Positions 26,524-35,133 of a DNA stretch of 39,983 nucleotides are shown one piece after another; position 1 is the first letter of the stretch, and every line of letters starts with the position of its first letter. This DNA comes from Akkermansiaceae bacterium UBA1518 (GTDB lineage: Bacteria > Verrucomicrobiota > Verrucomicrobiia > Verrucomicrobiales > Akkermansiaceae). The notes beneath the pieces were generated by a model, which saw only the letters and a program-made list of their open reading frames with translations, was not told the origin of the DNA and ran no database searches. The stretch lies in NCBI GenBank assembly GCA_002323895.1, contig DCQM01000160.1, forward strand, positions 1 to 39,983, given 5' to 3'. A program made the position numbers and the translations under genes.

Positions 26524-28119
26524 TTACACATCTTTGTAGGACTTAACCACGAGTTCACTGAGGAACTTATCCGGATCATTCACCGCCGTCTCGGTCAGAA
26601 CAAATTCTGCCTGTCCCGTATTTTTTTGGATGAGTTTTAAGCCAAATTGGTAATCCTTAAAGTGCTGTCGGGCGACCTGAAAGACACTCCGTGCCTGTTC
26701 ACCAGCCATTTTCACGAGCTTCGCAACCGCCTCGTCAGTAAGCTTGATCACAACGCCATGCTTCACCTTAAACTCACGGATGAAAGCCTCCACTTCTTGG
26801 CGAGCCTTTTCCACCACTAATTCCTGTCCTAACTCCCGGTAATCACCGAGATGCTTTTCTCGATTCTCTATTAAATCGTCATCTAATACGAGTTCGGTCA
26901 CCGAGGTTCCTGGTAGCTCATATTTAAAATCGCGCAAGATACGCTCACCAACCGTCATCAGGCCACGGGCACCCGTTTTTTCATCTGCCGCCATTTCAGC
27001 GATCTTGGTGATCCCGGAATCCTTCACCTTTAGATCGATCCCATAAGCCTCAAACTCGCGCTCATACTGACGCAAAAGACTTCCCTCAGAATACTTTAAA
27101 ATGGCCTCTAAATCGTTAGCCTCTAGGTGTTCGCAAACCACACGAACAGGAATCCGCCCAATAAATTCAGCTTCAAATCCAAAATCTATGTAGTCCTGAG
27201 TCGTGACATGCTTGAACAGTTCGTTATCCATCATCGGCTCAGCCTGTTCTGTCGAAAATCCGATTTGCGCGGCTTGGCTTCGCTTTCGAACGATCTTTTC
27301 AAGCCCAGAAAATGCACCGCTAACGATGAACAAAATGTGTTTGGTATTAATGCTATCTTTGTTCGTTTTACCATTCTGCATATCCATCATTGCCATCATT
27401 TGACCCCGCATATCTTGAGGATTCCGCAGCGGAACTTCGGTTTCCTCCATCAATTTCAAGAGAGTCGTCTGGACCCCTCGCCCGCTCACATCTCGGCCGA
27501 TCATTCCTCCACCTCCACTTGAAGCTAACTTGTCTACTTCATCGATATAGATAATTCCATACTCGGCCAAAGAAACATCACCATTCGCTTTGGAAACCAA
27601 TTCACGAACGAGGTCATCGACATCCCCCCCAACATAACCAGTTTCAGAAAACTTGGTTGCGTCCGCCTTTACAAAAGGAACACCAATTAATTCGGCGATA
27701 TGTTTCACCAGATAGGTTTTCCCAACTCCTGTCGGACCCACAACCATAACGTTTTGTTTTTGTAGTTCGAGCTTCTCACCCTCCTCCTCTTGTAATTTGA
27801 GGGTCTTAACGTGATTATAATGGTCGCAAACCGCGATCGAGAGAGCCTTCTTAGCCTCATCCTGACGAATCACAAAACGGTCAAGATGCGCCTTAATATC
27901 GCGTGGCAGGAGATCAAATTCGAAAATATCGTCCATCTCTGGCTCCACAAAACTTTCTTCAGCACCCTTCGTTTCGTTGGTAAATGTTGAAGAATCCGCA
28001 CCAGAAAACGAAAACCCTCCTTTCCCTAATTGGCCAAACATCCCTTCGAGAGTTTTCTTAATTTCCTCGGGATCAGGATAATTTGGTTCCTTAGGTCCGC
28101 CTTTATCATCATCGCTCAT
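26524..28119 (-). CDS. ClpX-like AAA+ unfoldase without the zinc-binding domain
   Basis: The 531-residue ATPase has Walker A GPTGVGKT (residues 128-135), the GYVGGDVDD pore-loop region (161-169), Walker B GIIYIDEVDKLAS (188-200) and the ClpX block FEAEFIGRIPVRV, all typical of ClpX, which unfolds substrates for ClpP. It keeps an IGF tripeptide (286-288), which in ClpX docks onto ClpP, so a proteolytic partner is likely. It lacks the N-terminal C4 zinc finger. Instead it has an acidic, Gly/Ser-rich leader of about 65 residues. The RKH loop region is replaced by a Met-rich insert (DMRGQMMAMMDMQNGK, 237-252). A C-terminal extension of about 90 residues follows. No clpP is in the window. The gene lies 71 bases after the cytochrome-type gene, with its own promoter candidate. 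Confidence 0.85.
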   Translation of the reverse strand: MSDDDKGGPKEPNYPDPEEIKKTLEGMFGQLGKGGFSFSGADSSTFTNETKGAEESFVEPEMDDIFEFDLLPRDIKAHLDRFVIRQDEAKKALSIAVCDHYNHVKTLKLQEEEGEKLELQKQNVMVVGPTGVGKTYLVKHIAELIGVPFVKADATKFSETGYVGGDVDDLVRELVSKANGDVSLAEYGIIYIDEVDKLASSGGGGMIGRDVSGRGVQTTLLKLMEETEVPLRNPQDMRGQMMAMMDMQNGKTNKDSINTKHILFIVSGAFSGLEKIVRKRSQAAQIGFSTEQAEPMMDNELFKHVTTQDYIDFGFEAEFIGRIPVRVVCEHLEANDLEAILKYSEGSLLRQYEREFEAYGIDLKVKDSGITKIAEMAADEKTGARGLMTVGERILRDFKYELPGTSVTELVLDDDLIENREKHLGDYRELGQELVVEKARQEVEAFIREFKVKHGVVIKLTDEAVAKLVKMAGEQARSVFQVARQHFKDYQFGLKLIQKNTGQAEFVLTETAVNDPDKFLSELVVKSYKDV

Positions 28120-28125
28120 AGGTGC

Positions 28126-28153
28126 AATATCGGCAGCAATAGGATCGGGGCAA
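28126..28153 (-). promoter_or_regulatory. Putative promoter of the ClpX-like gene, leaderless geometry
   Basis: On the minus strand TTGCCC (28148-28153), a 16-base spacer and GATATT (28126-28131) are followed by six bases and the ATG at 28117-28119, matching the hemB arrangement. No Shine-Dalgarno sequence is present. Confidence 0.4.
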
Positions 28154-28190
28154 GGGTGAATTTTAAGACTCTATTTGCCCGGTCCTTCAA

Positions 28191-31169
28191 TTACTCCTTC
28201 ATCGAAACCAAATAGGAGATGAGGTGATTAAACTCATCAACCGTAATCGTTGAAGCGAGCCCGGTAGGCATCATAGATTGTGGTTGATGATCCCGTTTAG
28301 CAATCATGTCTTCCCTTAGCTGCGTCACGATGCCTGCAATATTTCGAATATCGATCACACCATCTTCCTCGCGAGTCACGAAACCCATATGGGCTGTTTT
28401 GTCCTTCATTGTAATGAGTTCCGTTTGGAATCCCTGCGCGACCACTGCGTTAGGATCGAGAATAGATTGAATTAGATAATCTTTAGTAAACTTGCTGCCG
28501 GCAGACCCGAGATATGGCCCCTTTTGAACTGCTTTTTGATCGACTGCATGACAAGCAATACAACCCTGGCGAGTGTAGATTTTCTCGCCCATGGTCGCAT
28601 CTCCGGTAGATGCCATCGCCAACTTGGTGATTTCCGCAGGTTTGAGATTAGCCAGTTTTTTTCCAGCACTTGCTTTGGCCGACGCGATCAGTCTCTTGGC
28701 ACGTTCCGCAGCTTCAATTAAGGTATCGTTGTCGCTATCGATAGCATTTTCTATCTGCCTATCAAACCCAGGCAAAAGAAGATCAGCAAGAGCAAGAAAC
28801 AAGCCCTCCTCTCGGGGATTCTTTTGGATCATATTGAGAATGGGTGTCTTTTGATTTTCTTTGATAAGGGGGCTTTGCGTGAAAATCAGGAGAGTTCTCC
28901 AAGCAACTCTACTTTCCGATTTGCTACCCTTGGCTGCTACTTTACGAAGGACTTTCGTGGAAAGAATGAGAGCCGGCTGGTTCACAAAATCATTCAGCTC
29001 AAGCTCCACTTCAGCAGGCTTGACACCCTGATCAAGCCACGTCCCGAGGATCTCTACTTGATTTGCAACAGTCTTTTCCTCGAGACGCCCCAGTGCTCGA
29101 TAGGCAGACACTCTTTCCTCCCAGAGCCGCCTCTTATCCTTGGCAGCACCAGTCAAGATTCTAATTTGCGATTCATCAGGAGTGGGTGTCGCAAGTGCAA
29201 TGACAAAAGGATCCTGTTTACCCAAGCTAAGGTCAGAAACCGGCACACGATTGATTCCAAGAATACCGAGCATTTTCGACTGATCAGTTTTAGCCAGTTG
29301 ATTGAAAACACTCTCAAGTGCCGCTTTAATATTAGGAGTCTCCTCCCAAGTCTCAGGTGCGAAATAAGGACCGCGATCATCCGGACGGGTTCCCCACCAG
29401 GCTTTGAGATCCCACTCTGCTTCACGATGAAAAAGTCGAGCAAGAATCTCAATGAGCCCCAGTCGCTCGCTTCCCTTGGATTGTTGTAAACTAGCTGCAA
29501 TCCCAGAAATAACCTCTGGTCGATGAAGTCGCATCAAAGCGAGACGTGCTGTTTTCCGATTCACATGGGACAGAAGGCTTTCCACATCGCCAATCTTCAC
29601 CAGTGCACCAACAGCAGTGTTTTGAATGCGTTGATCCTGAGCTTCAGTCACCGCCTTAAGGATTTGCGCGGTCGCATTTTTTGCTGGATTACCAGTCCTC
29701 ATCAGAAACACCACAGCCTGCAGGCGAGTTCGCTCATCGCCAGATTGAAGAACTCTCTCAACCAAACTAAGGGTATCACTAGAAATCGCTCCACTTAGAT
29801 CACCAGCAGCCCGGGTAAGATACTGCTGAATCTCCTTAAGATCCTTCCAGTCCTTTGCAAAGATCTGAAGAAATTGATCTGCAGTCATCCCCTTCATTTG
29901 GGAAAGAGTGAAAATTGCGGCGATTCGAGATTCGATGCTCAAACGGGAATCCTTAATAAAATTAATGAGAGGCTTTATTGATCCAGTCCCAGCTCTAGCC
30001 AAGAGCACACGCTGAATCTCAAGCCTTCGCACGGCTGAAGGGCTCTTAAGTTGCGAAACTAGTTCAGAGGTCGTCATCCCTTTCAGCGTTGGGAAGGGCT
30101 GACCCTTTAGGCCTTTTTTGGTGAGCTTCTGCACCATCCCCACCTTCTTTCCTTTACCTGCAAACTTGAATCTACCACCCCGCCAATCACAGACAAAAAG
30201 ATTACCGGATCCATCGACATCAATATCAATCGCCCGGGGGAGATTCATGTAAACGCTCTCCTTAAGTGAGTAGCTCGCTCCTTTTTCGGAAACCTTGTCA
30301 TTGTATATCTTTCCGGTAGTCCAATCACAGGTCAGGAGAAGCTCATCGTGTCCAGGCTCCGCCAAATAAAGAGCACCCGTTCCACTTCCCCCACCTAAAT
30401 CGAGGATTGGCTTTACAGCCTCATCGGTAAAATTCTTGTAAAGACGCGGGTATCCATGCTCCGAACCATTAGTGAGGTGATGCACACGGATATTCCATCC
30501 CTTTCCATCGTTGGTGTTATCTCTTGTGAAGAGGTCGAGTTTTGGGCTGATCGCAATGTCGCAAATGTTGCGCGTGTGATAAGAGTAAATTTCGAGGTCA
30601 CTCCCATCAGGTCTAACCCGAGCCACTCCACCACCACGCAAAGTCACAACTTTACCATCAGCTCCCTTTGTCGCCTCCATCCCGAAATCACCCACTGCGA
30701 TGTAAAGCCATCCATCAATACCCATCCGGCACCCATTTGTAGTGTGATCGGAGCCGCGAGGATGCCTTAAGCCAAATCCAATATTTTCAAGTAGAACCTT
30801 ATGCTCGTCTGCAATTCCGTCACCCGTCGTATCGCGAAAGGAACTTAAAAAAGGTGGATGAATTAGATAGAGGGTGTCCTTAACGAAGTGCCCCCCACGC
30901 GGGCTATCAACATTGGGAACATAGTCCTTAAATTGATCAGCTTTACCGTCACCATTTGTATCACGGCAAGAAACAATCTTTCCCATATTCTTTTCCTTAC
31001 CGAGAGAACCGTTTTTATCGACTGAAACATAAACAGTCCCATCAGCCGCAGCAGTAAGAGCAGTCGGGTAGTCAACCTCGAAAGGCTCAGCCCAATTTGA
31101 AATTTCATAACCATCGGGAAGAGCAAAAGCTGGAGCAGACAGCAAAAGGAAAACGAGGAGTTTTTTCAT
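28191..31169 (-). CDS. Exported beta-propeller / HEAT-repeat / cytochrome c protein (PVC type)
   Basis: The 992-residue protein has a signal peptide (MKKLLVFLLLSAPAFA). Next comes a sugar-dehydrogenase-like propeller (about residues 20-345) with repeated DTNGDGKAD, DTTGDGIAD and DVDGSGNLFV calcium-type loops. A helical HEAT-like region follows (about 370-800). The C-terminus is a monohaem cytochrome domain with CIACH (Cys870, Cys873, His874) and a PQSMMPTG methionine that may be the distal ligand. Planctomycetota and Verrucomicrobiota encode many such membrane-bound dehydrogenase proteins, presumed to oxidise sugars or related compounds in the periplasm. No substrate is known for this one. 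It is transcribed away from the MurU-like gene and may be cotranscribed with the ClpX-like gene. The ATG has a TAAAAT just upstream and no Shine-Dalgarno sequence. Confidence 0.9.
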   Translation of the reverse strand: MKKLLVFLLLSAPAFALPDGYEISNWAEPFEVDYPTALTAAADGTVYVSVDKNGSLGKEKNMGKIVSCRDTNGDGKADQFKDYVPNVDSPRGGHFVKDTLYLIHPPFLSSFRDTTGDGIADEHKVLLENIGFGLRHPRGSDHTTNGCRMGIDGWLYIAVGDFGMEATKGADGKVVTLRGGGVARVRPDGSDLEIYSYHTRNICDIAISPKLDLFTRDNTNDGKGWNIRVHHLTNGSEHGYPRLYKNFTDEAVKPILDLGGGSGTGALYLAEPGHDELLLTCDWTTGKIYNDKVSEKGASYSLKESVYMNLPRAIDIDVDGSGNLFVCDWRGGRFKFAGKGKKVGMVQKLTKKGLKGQPFPTLKGMTTSELVSQLKSPSAVRRLEIQRVLLARAGTGSIKPLINFIKDSRLSIESRIAAIFTLSQMKGMTADQFLQIFAKDWKDLKEIQQYLTRAAGDLSGAISSDTLSLVERVLQSGDERTRLQAVVFLMRTGNPAKNATAQILKAVTEAQDQRIQNTAVGALVKIGDVESLLSHVNRKTARLALMRLHRPEVISGIAASLQQSKGSERLGLIEILARLFHREAEWDLKAWWGTRPDDRGPYFAPETWEETPNIKAALESVFNQLAKTDQSKMLGILGINRVPVSDLSLGKQDPFVIALATPTPDESQIRILTGAAKDKRRLWEERVSAYRALGRLEEKTVANQVEILGTWLDQGVKPAEVELELNDFVNQPALILSTKVLRKVAAKGSKSESRVAWRTLLIFTQSPLIKENQKTPILNMIQKNPREEGLFLALADLLLPGFDRQIENAIDSDNDTLIEAAERAKRLIASAKASAGKKLANLKPAEITKLAMASTGDATMGEKIYTRQGCIACHAVDQKAVQKGPYLGSAGSKFTKDYLIQSILDPNAVVAQGFQTELITMKDKTAHMGFVTREEDGVIDIRNIAGIVTQLREDMIAKRDHQPQSMMPTGLASTITVDEFNHLISYLVSMKE

Positions 31170-31246
31170 AAGATTTTAGGCGCAGCTCATGCGCGATAGC
31201 CAGATTGTTCCTTCCAATCGCCTCTTGATCAAATCATTCTTTGCTC

Positions 31247-32140
31247 ATGCGCAAAGCCTTCCTCCTCGGAGCCGGACTCGGAACCCGGCTCCAACCGCTG
31301 ACCAAAACTCTTCCCAAGCCACTCATCCCATTTGCCAACCGCCCCCTGATCACCCACGCTCTTGACCATTGCCTCCAAGCCGGGATCACCGACTTCGCCA
31401 TCAACACGCACCATCTACACGAGACTTGGGACAGGTTCTTTCCGAACGGAAAATATCGAGGTGCTAATCTCACCTTTTTCCATGAGCCAGAACTCCTAGA
31501 AACTGGCGGTGGAATTAAAAATATCGCCGATTGGATCAAGGGTGACCCTGTCTTGGTTTACAATGGTGATATCATCACCGATTTGTCGATTGATCGCCTC
31601 ATGACGGGTCATATGGCCTCTAACAACACCGCAACTTTGGCAGTGCGAGATCATGGACCGGATTTACGGATAACCGCAGAGGGTCACCGCGTGACAGATG
31701 TCCGTGGCTTAATTCATCAACGGCAGGGAACCCATCAGTTTACAGGGATTTACGTGATCGACCCCGAAATCCTCGACCTAATTCCGCCAAACGAAAAAAT
31801 TTCTATCATTCCAGCCTTCGTAGAACTGATCAAACAAGGCGAACTGGGAGCATATCACGTAAAGGGCCATCCAAAGTGGCTGGACCTCGGGACGCGTGAA
31901 ACATATCTGGAGGCAAGTCTTGCTATTACCCCCAAAGTATCGAAGGAAGCTCACATATCTGACACAGCTAACATTCAAAATTCATGGGTCGCTCAGAACG
32001 TCATCGTCGAGTCAGGCGCCATTATCAAGGACAGCATCCTCTGGCCGGGAACTCATGTTTTGCAGGATGCGGAATTGACAAATTGCATCGTTCACAGCAA
32101 TTCCCCAACATCGGGCGTGCATAAGAGCGCCGATCTCTAA
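31247..32140 (+). CDS. MurU-like sugar-1-phosphate nucleotidyltransferase with C-terminal beta-helix
   Basis: The 297-residue enzyme has the nucleotidyltransferase signature LLGAGLGTRLQPLTKTLPKP (residues 6-25), the LETGGGI loop typical of MurU, the metal-site YNGDIITD and the WLDLGTRE block. After about residue 225 a hexapeptide-like segment (AHISDTANIQNSWVAQNVIV and repeats) forms a short left-handed beta-helix that classical MurU lacks. MurU makes UDP-N-acetylmuramate from MurNAc-1-phosphate in a cell-wall recycling shunt. The AmgK-like kinase encoded 18 bases downstream supports this role over glucose- or mannose-1-phosphate transfer. I chose the ATG at 31247, although a TTG two codons earlier is in frame. 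No Shine-Dalgarno sequence is seen. Confidence 0.75.
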   Translation: MRKAFLLGAGLGTRLQPLTKTLPKPLIPFANRPLITHALDHCLQAGITDFAINTHHLHETWDRFFPNGKYRGANLTFFHEPELLETGGGIKNIADWIKGDPVLVYNGDIITDLSIDRLMTGHMASNNTATLAVRDHGPDLRITAEGHRVTDVRGLIHQRQGTHQFTGIYVIDPEILDLIPPNEKISIIPAFVELIKQGELGAYHVKGHPKWLDLGTRETYLEASLAITPKVSKEAHISDTANIQNSWVAQNVIVESGAIIKDSILWPGTHVLQDAELTNCIVHSNSPTSGVHKSADL

Positions 32141-32158
32141 AATTCCGCTTTACTAAAG

Positions 32159-33100
32159 ATGCCTGCCGACACCTTGCTCACAGCCGTTCGAGCCCACCTA
32201 GATCTCGCGCCAACCCACCGCGTCCTCATGGAGCCAATCCAAAAAGGTGCTTCTGGTCGGACCATCATTCGAATCAGCCCAGATGATTATCCGAGTTTTA
32301 TTGGAATTCACTACACTCTCGAACGATCAGATAACGCCAACTTTCTGCCTGTTGCTGAATTCCTAAAGGAGGCAGGCCTAAATATCCCGGACGTCCTTTA
32401 CGATAACACCCGACGCCAGGTAGCGCTCATCGAGGATCTAGGCGATCAGGACCTCCTCAGCCTCAAGGATAGTCCGTTCGAGAAGCGCGAGCCCTACTAC
32501 CGCTCCGCTTTCGAGCAACTAGACAAGCTTCTCTACACTCGTCCACCCAAAGACTTTGAACTTCAACCTACCTTCGATGAGCCTCTGTATCGTTGGGAGC
32601 AGGAATATTTCTTTGAGCACTTTATTGAAACTCATCTCGGCAAGGATTCATCGGCGTTGTCTGAAAACCCTATCCTGCAAGGTCTGGCCAAACGACTCGG
32701 CGCTACAGCACCTCACATGGTGCATCGCGATTTCCAGTCACAAAATCTCATGCTCAATAGCGGGACCACCTACCTGATCGATTTTCAAGGGCTACGCATG
32801 GGACGTCAGGAATATGACCTCGCCTCGCTACTTTACGACCCCTATATGAATCACTCGCTCGAAGATCGTCGAAAGCTCCTCGAGCTCTGGGAAGAGATTT
32901 GCGAGGAAGAGCCTATTCAACCTATTCTTAAAGACTGCGCAGCCCAGAGGCTTATGCAGGCGCTGGGAGCCTTTTCCAACATTGGCCACAACGAGAATGA
33001 CGAATGGTATCTTGCTCAAATTCCTGCTGCCGTTGGCTTCCTCAAAGAGGTTATTGATGACACCCCATTGGAAGACGCACTCGGTCCTTTCCTCGACTAG
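32159..33100 (+). CDS. AmgK-like anomeric amino-sugar kinase (APH fold)
   Basis: The 313-residue protein has the aminoglycoside-phosphotransferase fold: catalytic loop HRDFQSQNLML (residues 189-199, with Asp191 and Asn196), metal-binding IDFQGLRMG (207-215) and an earlier ALIEDLGDQDLL block. In Pseudomonas, AmgK phosphorylates MurNAc or GlcNAc at the anomeric carbon, and MurU then adds UMP, bypassing de novo UDP-MurNAc synthesis and fosfomycin action. Adjacency to a MurU-like gene, with only 18 bases between them, makes this the likeliest role. The APH fold alone would also fit other small-molecule kinases, and antibiotic modification is unlikely in this context. Confidence 0.72.
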   Translation: MPADTLLTAVRAHLDLAPTHRVLMEPIQKGASGRTIIRISPDDYPSFIGIHYTLERSDNANFLPVAEFLKEAGLNIPDVLYDNTRRQVALIEDLGDQDLLSLKDSPFEKREPYYRSAFEQLDKLLYTRPPKDFELQPTFDEPLYRWEQEYFFEHFIETHLGKDSSALSENPILQGLAKRLGATAPHMVHRDFQSQNLMLNSGTTYLIDFQGLRMGRQEYDLASLLYDPYMNHSLEDRRKLLELWEEICEEEPIQPILKDCAAQRLMQALGAFSNIGHNENDEWYLAQIPAAVGFLKEVIDDTPLEDALGPFLD

Positions 33101-33133
33101 AGGTAATAATCGTGCTAGATCTCTGCCATAATT

Positions 33134-34324
33134 ATGCCATCTCTTCGGCCGTCTCTGTCATTCCTTCTTCCGCTTATCGCAGGGGGAGGATTGCTGACCA
33201 AATTACCAGAAATCGCCGCCCTTGCCCGCATTGAACTGTCCTCCTTCGTCTTTCCCGAGCGATTTCAAAAAGATTATTCATTTGTGGACCGGAGTGAGTC
33301 CAAGAAATTTCAACTGACCTGCCTAGACTTCACGCCCGATCCTGAAGCTAACCTTAACATTAAGAGCTACTTACTCGATCAGGAATCTTTAGATATCATG
33401 GGACCCGACGGGGGCAGCTCCATCGAATGGGCACAATTTCTCGCTCAAACACGACTTGATGATGATCGTCTTACCGTCATCACTTCGTCTCTCTCTTGGG
33501 ACGATGCCTCCGAGCTGGCTATTCTTGCATTACAAGGACAAGTTGACAAAACCCCCTCCTTGGTAATTGGTCTTCAGGCGGAATTTATCAACTCTGAAGC
33601 CCCGCTTCCGGAATACCTCAAACCCTCCGCTATTCCACTCAAAATTCCCGCTGGATTTGATCTTCCCAAAATTGACTACATCCGGCGCCCTTCTTCGATT
33701 AACTCCAATTCTTTTGGAATCTCCGAAATAAGAGGCCTGAAATTAGAATCTGACGGAGATCAAACACTCGTTCCAATGCTCGTTCGCTGGGACAATCATA
33801 TTCTACCGAGTCTCACTCTTGCCAGTATTCTGAAATCTCACCGTCTAAACTCCGCAGAACTTATTTTAGAAAAAGACGGCTACCTGCGCCTAGGGATCGA
33901 AGGCACTATTTTAAAACTAGACCAGAAAGGGCAAGCCGCTCTTCCAAACGATGAGCAAGTGCAAAAATCCGCTTCAATTCTTCAAATCTACCCTGAACAA
34001 GCTGAAACCTATAAGATCATCACTCCTTCCAGCACCCCAAAGTCAACTTACGGCCTAGAAGGTCAAATTAGGCAGGCGCTCTCCCAAAAAGCCGTTCACA
34101 GACACACCTACAAACGCTGGCCATTATCTTTCGAACTCGCCCTACTCGTAACTTTCGTTTCGCTTCTCCATCTCCGGAGGATATGGATCGAACCTTTAAT
34201 ACTCGTTTGCGTGATCGGAGGATCAGTCCTAGCAGGAAAATGGATGCTCCTCTCGCCCCTAGTATTGATAACTATTATCTTCCACCTCTGCCCGAGAAAC
34301 GCCTCCCCTCTACAGAAACACTGA
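33134..34324 (+). CDS. CHASE2-like membrane sensor protein lacking an output domain
   Basis: The 396-residue protein has one N-terminal hydrophobic segment (about residues 8-24), a large extracytoplasmic region and three closely spaced C-terminal helices (about 331-347, 351-367 and 370-385). This is the topology of CHASE2 sensor proteins. The segment MLVRWDNHILPSLTLASILK followed by LRLGIEGTILKLDQKGQAALP matches the usual CHASE2 end pattern (SLAL, then iG...ipld..G). CHASE2 domains normally precede a cyclase, kinase or GGDEF output, but this one ends after the helices with an 11-residue tail. It may be a regulator or a signal-binding subunit. It starts 33 bases after the kinase gene, so cotranscription is likely. 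The CHASE2 call is an inference from pattern and topology. Confidence 0.5.
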   Translation: MPSLRPSLSFLLPLIAGGGLLTKLPEIAALARIELSSFVFPERFQKDYSFVDRSESKKFQLTCLDFTPDPEANLNIKSYLLDQESLDIMGPDGGSSIEWAQFLAQTRLDDDRLTVITSSLSWDDASELAILALQGQVDKTPSLVIGLQAEFINSEAPLPEYLKPSAIPLKIPAGFDLPKIDYIRRPSSINSNSFGISEIRGLKLESDGDQTLVPMLVRWDNHILPSLTLASILKSHRLNSAELILEKDGYLRLGIEGTILKLDQKGQAALPNDEQVQKSASILQIYPEQAETYKIITPSSTPKSTYGLEGQIRQALSQKAVHRHTYKRWPLSFELALLVTFVSLLHLRRIWIEPLILVCVIGGSVLAGKWMLLSPLVLITIIFHLCPRNASPLQKH

Positions 34325-34375
34325 AGATTCTCCTTTCCTCTTCCCCCGGAACCGCGAAAACGTTACTTCTTTGCC

Positions 34376-35080
34376 ATGCGTGACGACGTGAAGCAATTGC
34401 TCGCCCTTCAGAACACCGATCAAAAAATCCAGGCACTGGAAGCGGAGCTCGTTCGAATTCCTCAACTGCAGGAAGCCGCCAAGGATCGCCTCGCCAATAA
34501 CACTCAAACCCTAGCCACCGCCAAATCAAATTTTCAAGCCAACGAAATCGAAATTAAGAATGTCGAACTCGATGTTGGCACTCGAAAAAACACAATTGAT
34601 CGCCTCAAGAACCAGCAATTTGAGACAAAGAAAAATGACGAATATACTAAGCTAGGCGAAGAAGTAGTTCGTTACGAAAACGAAGTCGACGAGCTTGAGA
34701 CTCGTGAGCTTGAGCTGATGGAGACAGCCGATGACCTCCGATCGAAAATCACTGACGCCGAACAAAACCTAGCCAAGACTCAGGGACTAGTGGATGAAGA
34801 AATAGCGGAACTTCAAGCGCGCCTTGATGACCGCAAAGCTGGGCTAACGGAAACCAAAACAACTCGCGAAAGCCTTGTCACCCAGATCGATGACGAAGAT
34901 CTTCTCGATACTTATAATCGGCTTTATAACAAAAGAGAAAGCCATGCTGTTGTTCGGGTCACTAGCGAGCGGAGCTGCACCTCCTGCCACGTCCAGGTCA
35001 CACCTGCAACCTACGCGCTCGCGCAGTCCGGAGCTGCTATCGCCCACTGTGACAACTGTAGCGCCATTCTTTTCCCTTGA
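34376..35080 (+). CDS. Coiled-coil protein with C4 zinc ribbon (CT398/DUF164 type)
   Basis: The 234-residue protein is a long heptad-rich coiled coil (residues 1-185, with many Glu, Lys, Asp and Leu) ending in a zinc ribbon, CTSCHVQVTP and then HCDNC (two CxxC pairs at about residues 199-228). This is the architecture of Chlamydia CT398-like proteins, for which binding to sigma-54 and type III secretion components has been reported, although the general role is unclear. The KNDEYTKLGEEV segment around residue 85 is typical of the family. It lies 51 bases after the CHASE2-like gene and faces lnt with 53 bases between stops and no obvious terminator. Confidence 0.85.
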   Translation: MRDDVKQLLALQNTDQKIQALEAELVRIPQLQEAAKDRLANNTQTLATAKSNFQANEIEIKNVELDVGTRKNTIDRLKNQQFETKKNDEYTKLGEEVVRYENEVDELETRELELMETADDLRSKITDAEQNLAKTQGLVDEEIAELQARLDDRKAGLTETKTTRESLVTQIDDEDLLDTYNRLYNKRESHAVVRVTSERSCTSCHVQVTPATYALAQSGAAIAHCDNCSAILFP

Positions 35081-35133
35081 GTCACAGTAGATCTGAATGG
35101 GTTTAGTCTAGAGCTTTCTCTGAATCGCGTAAG

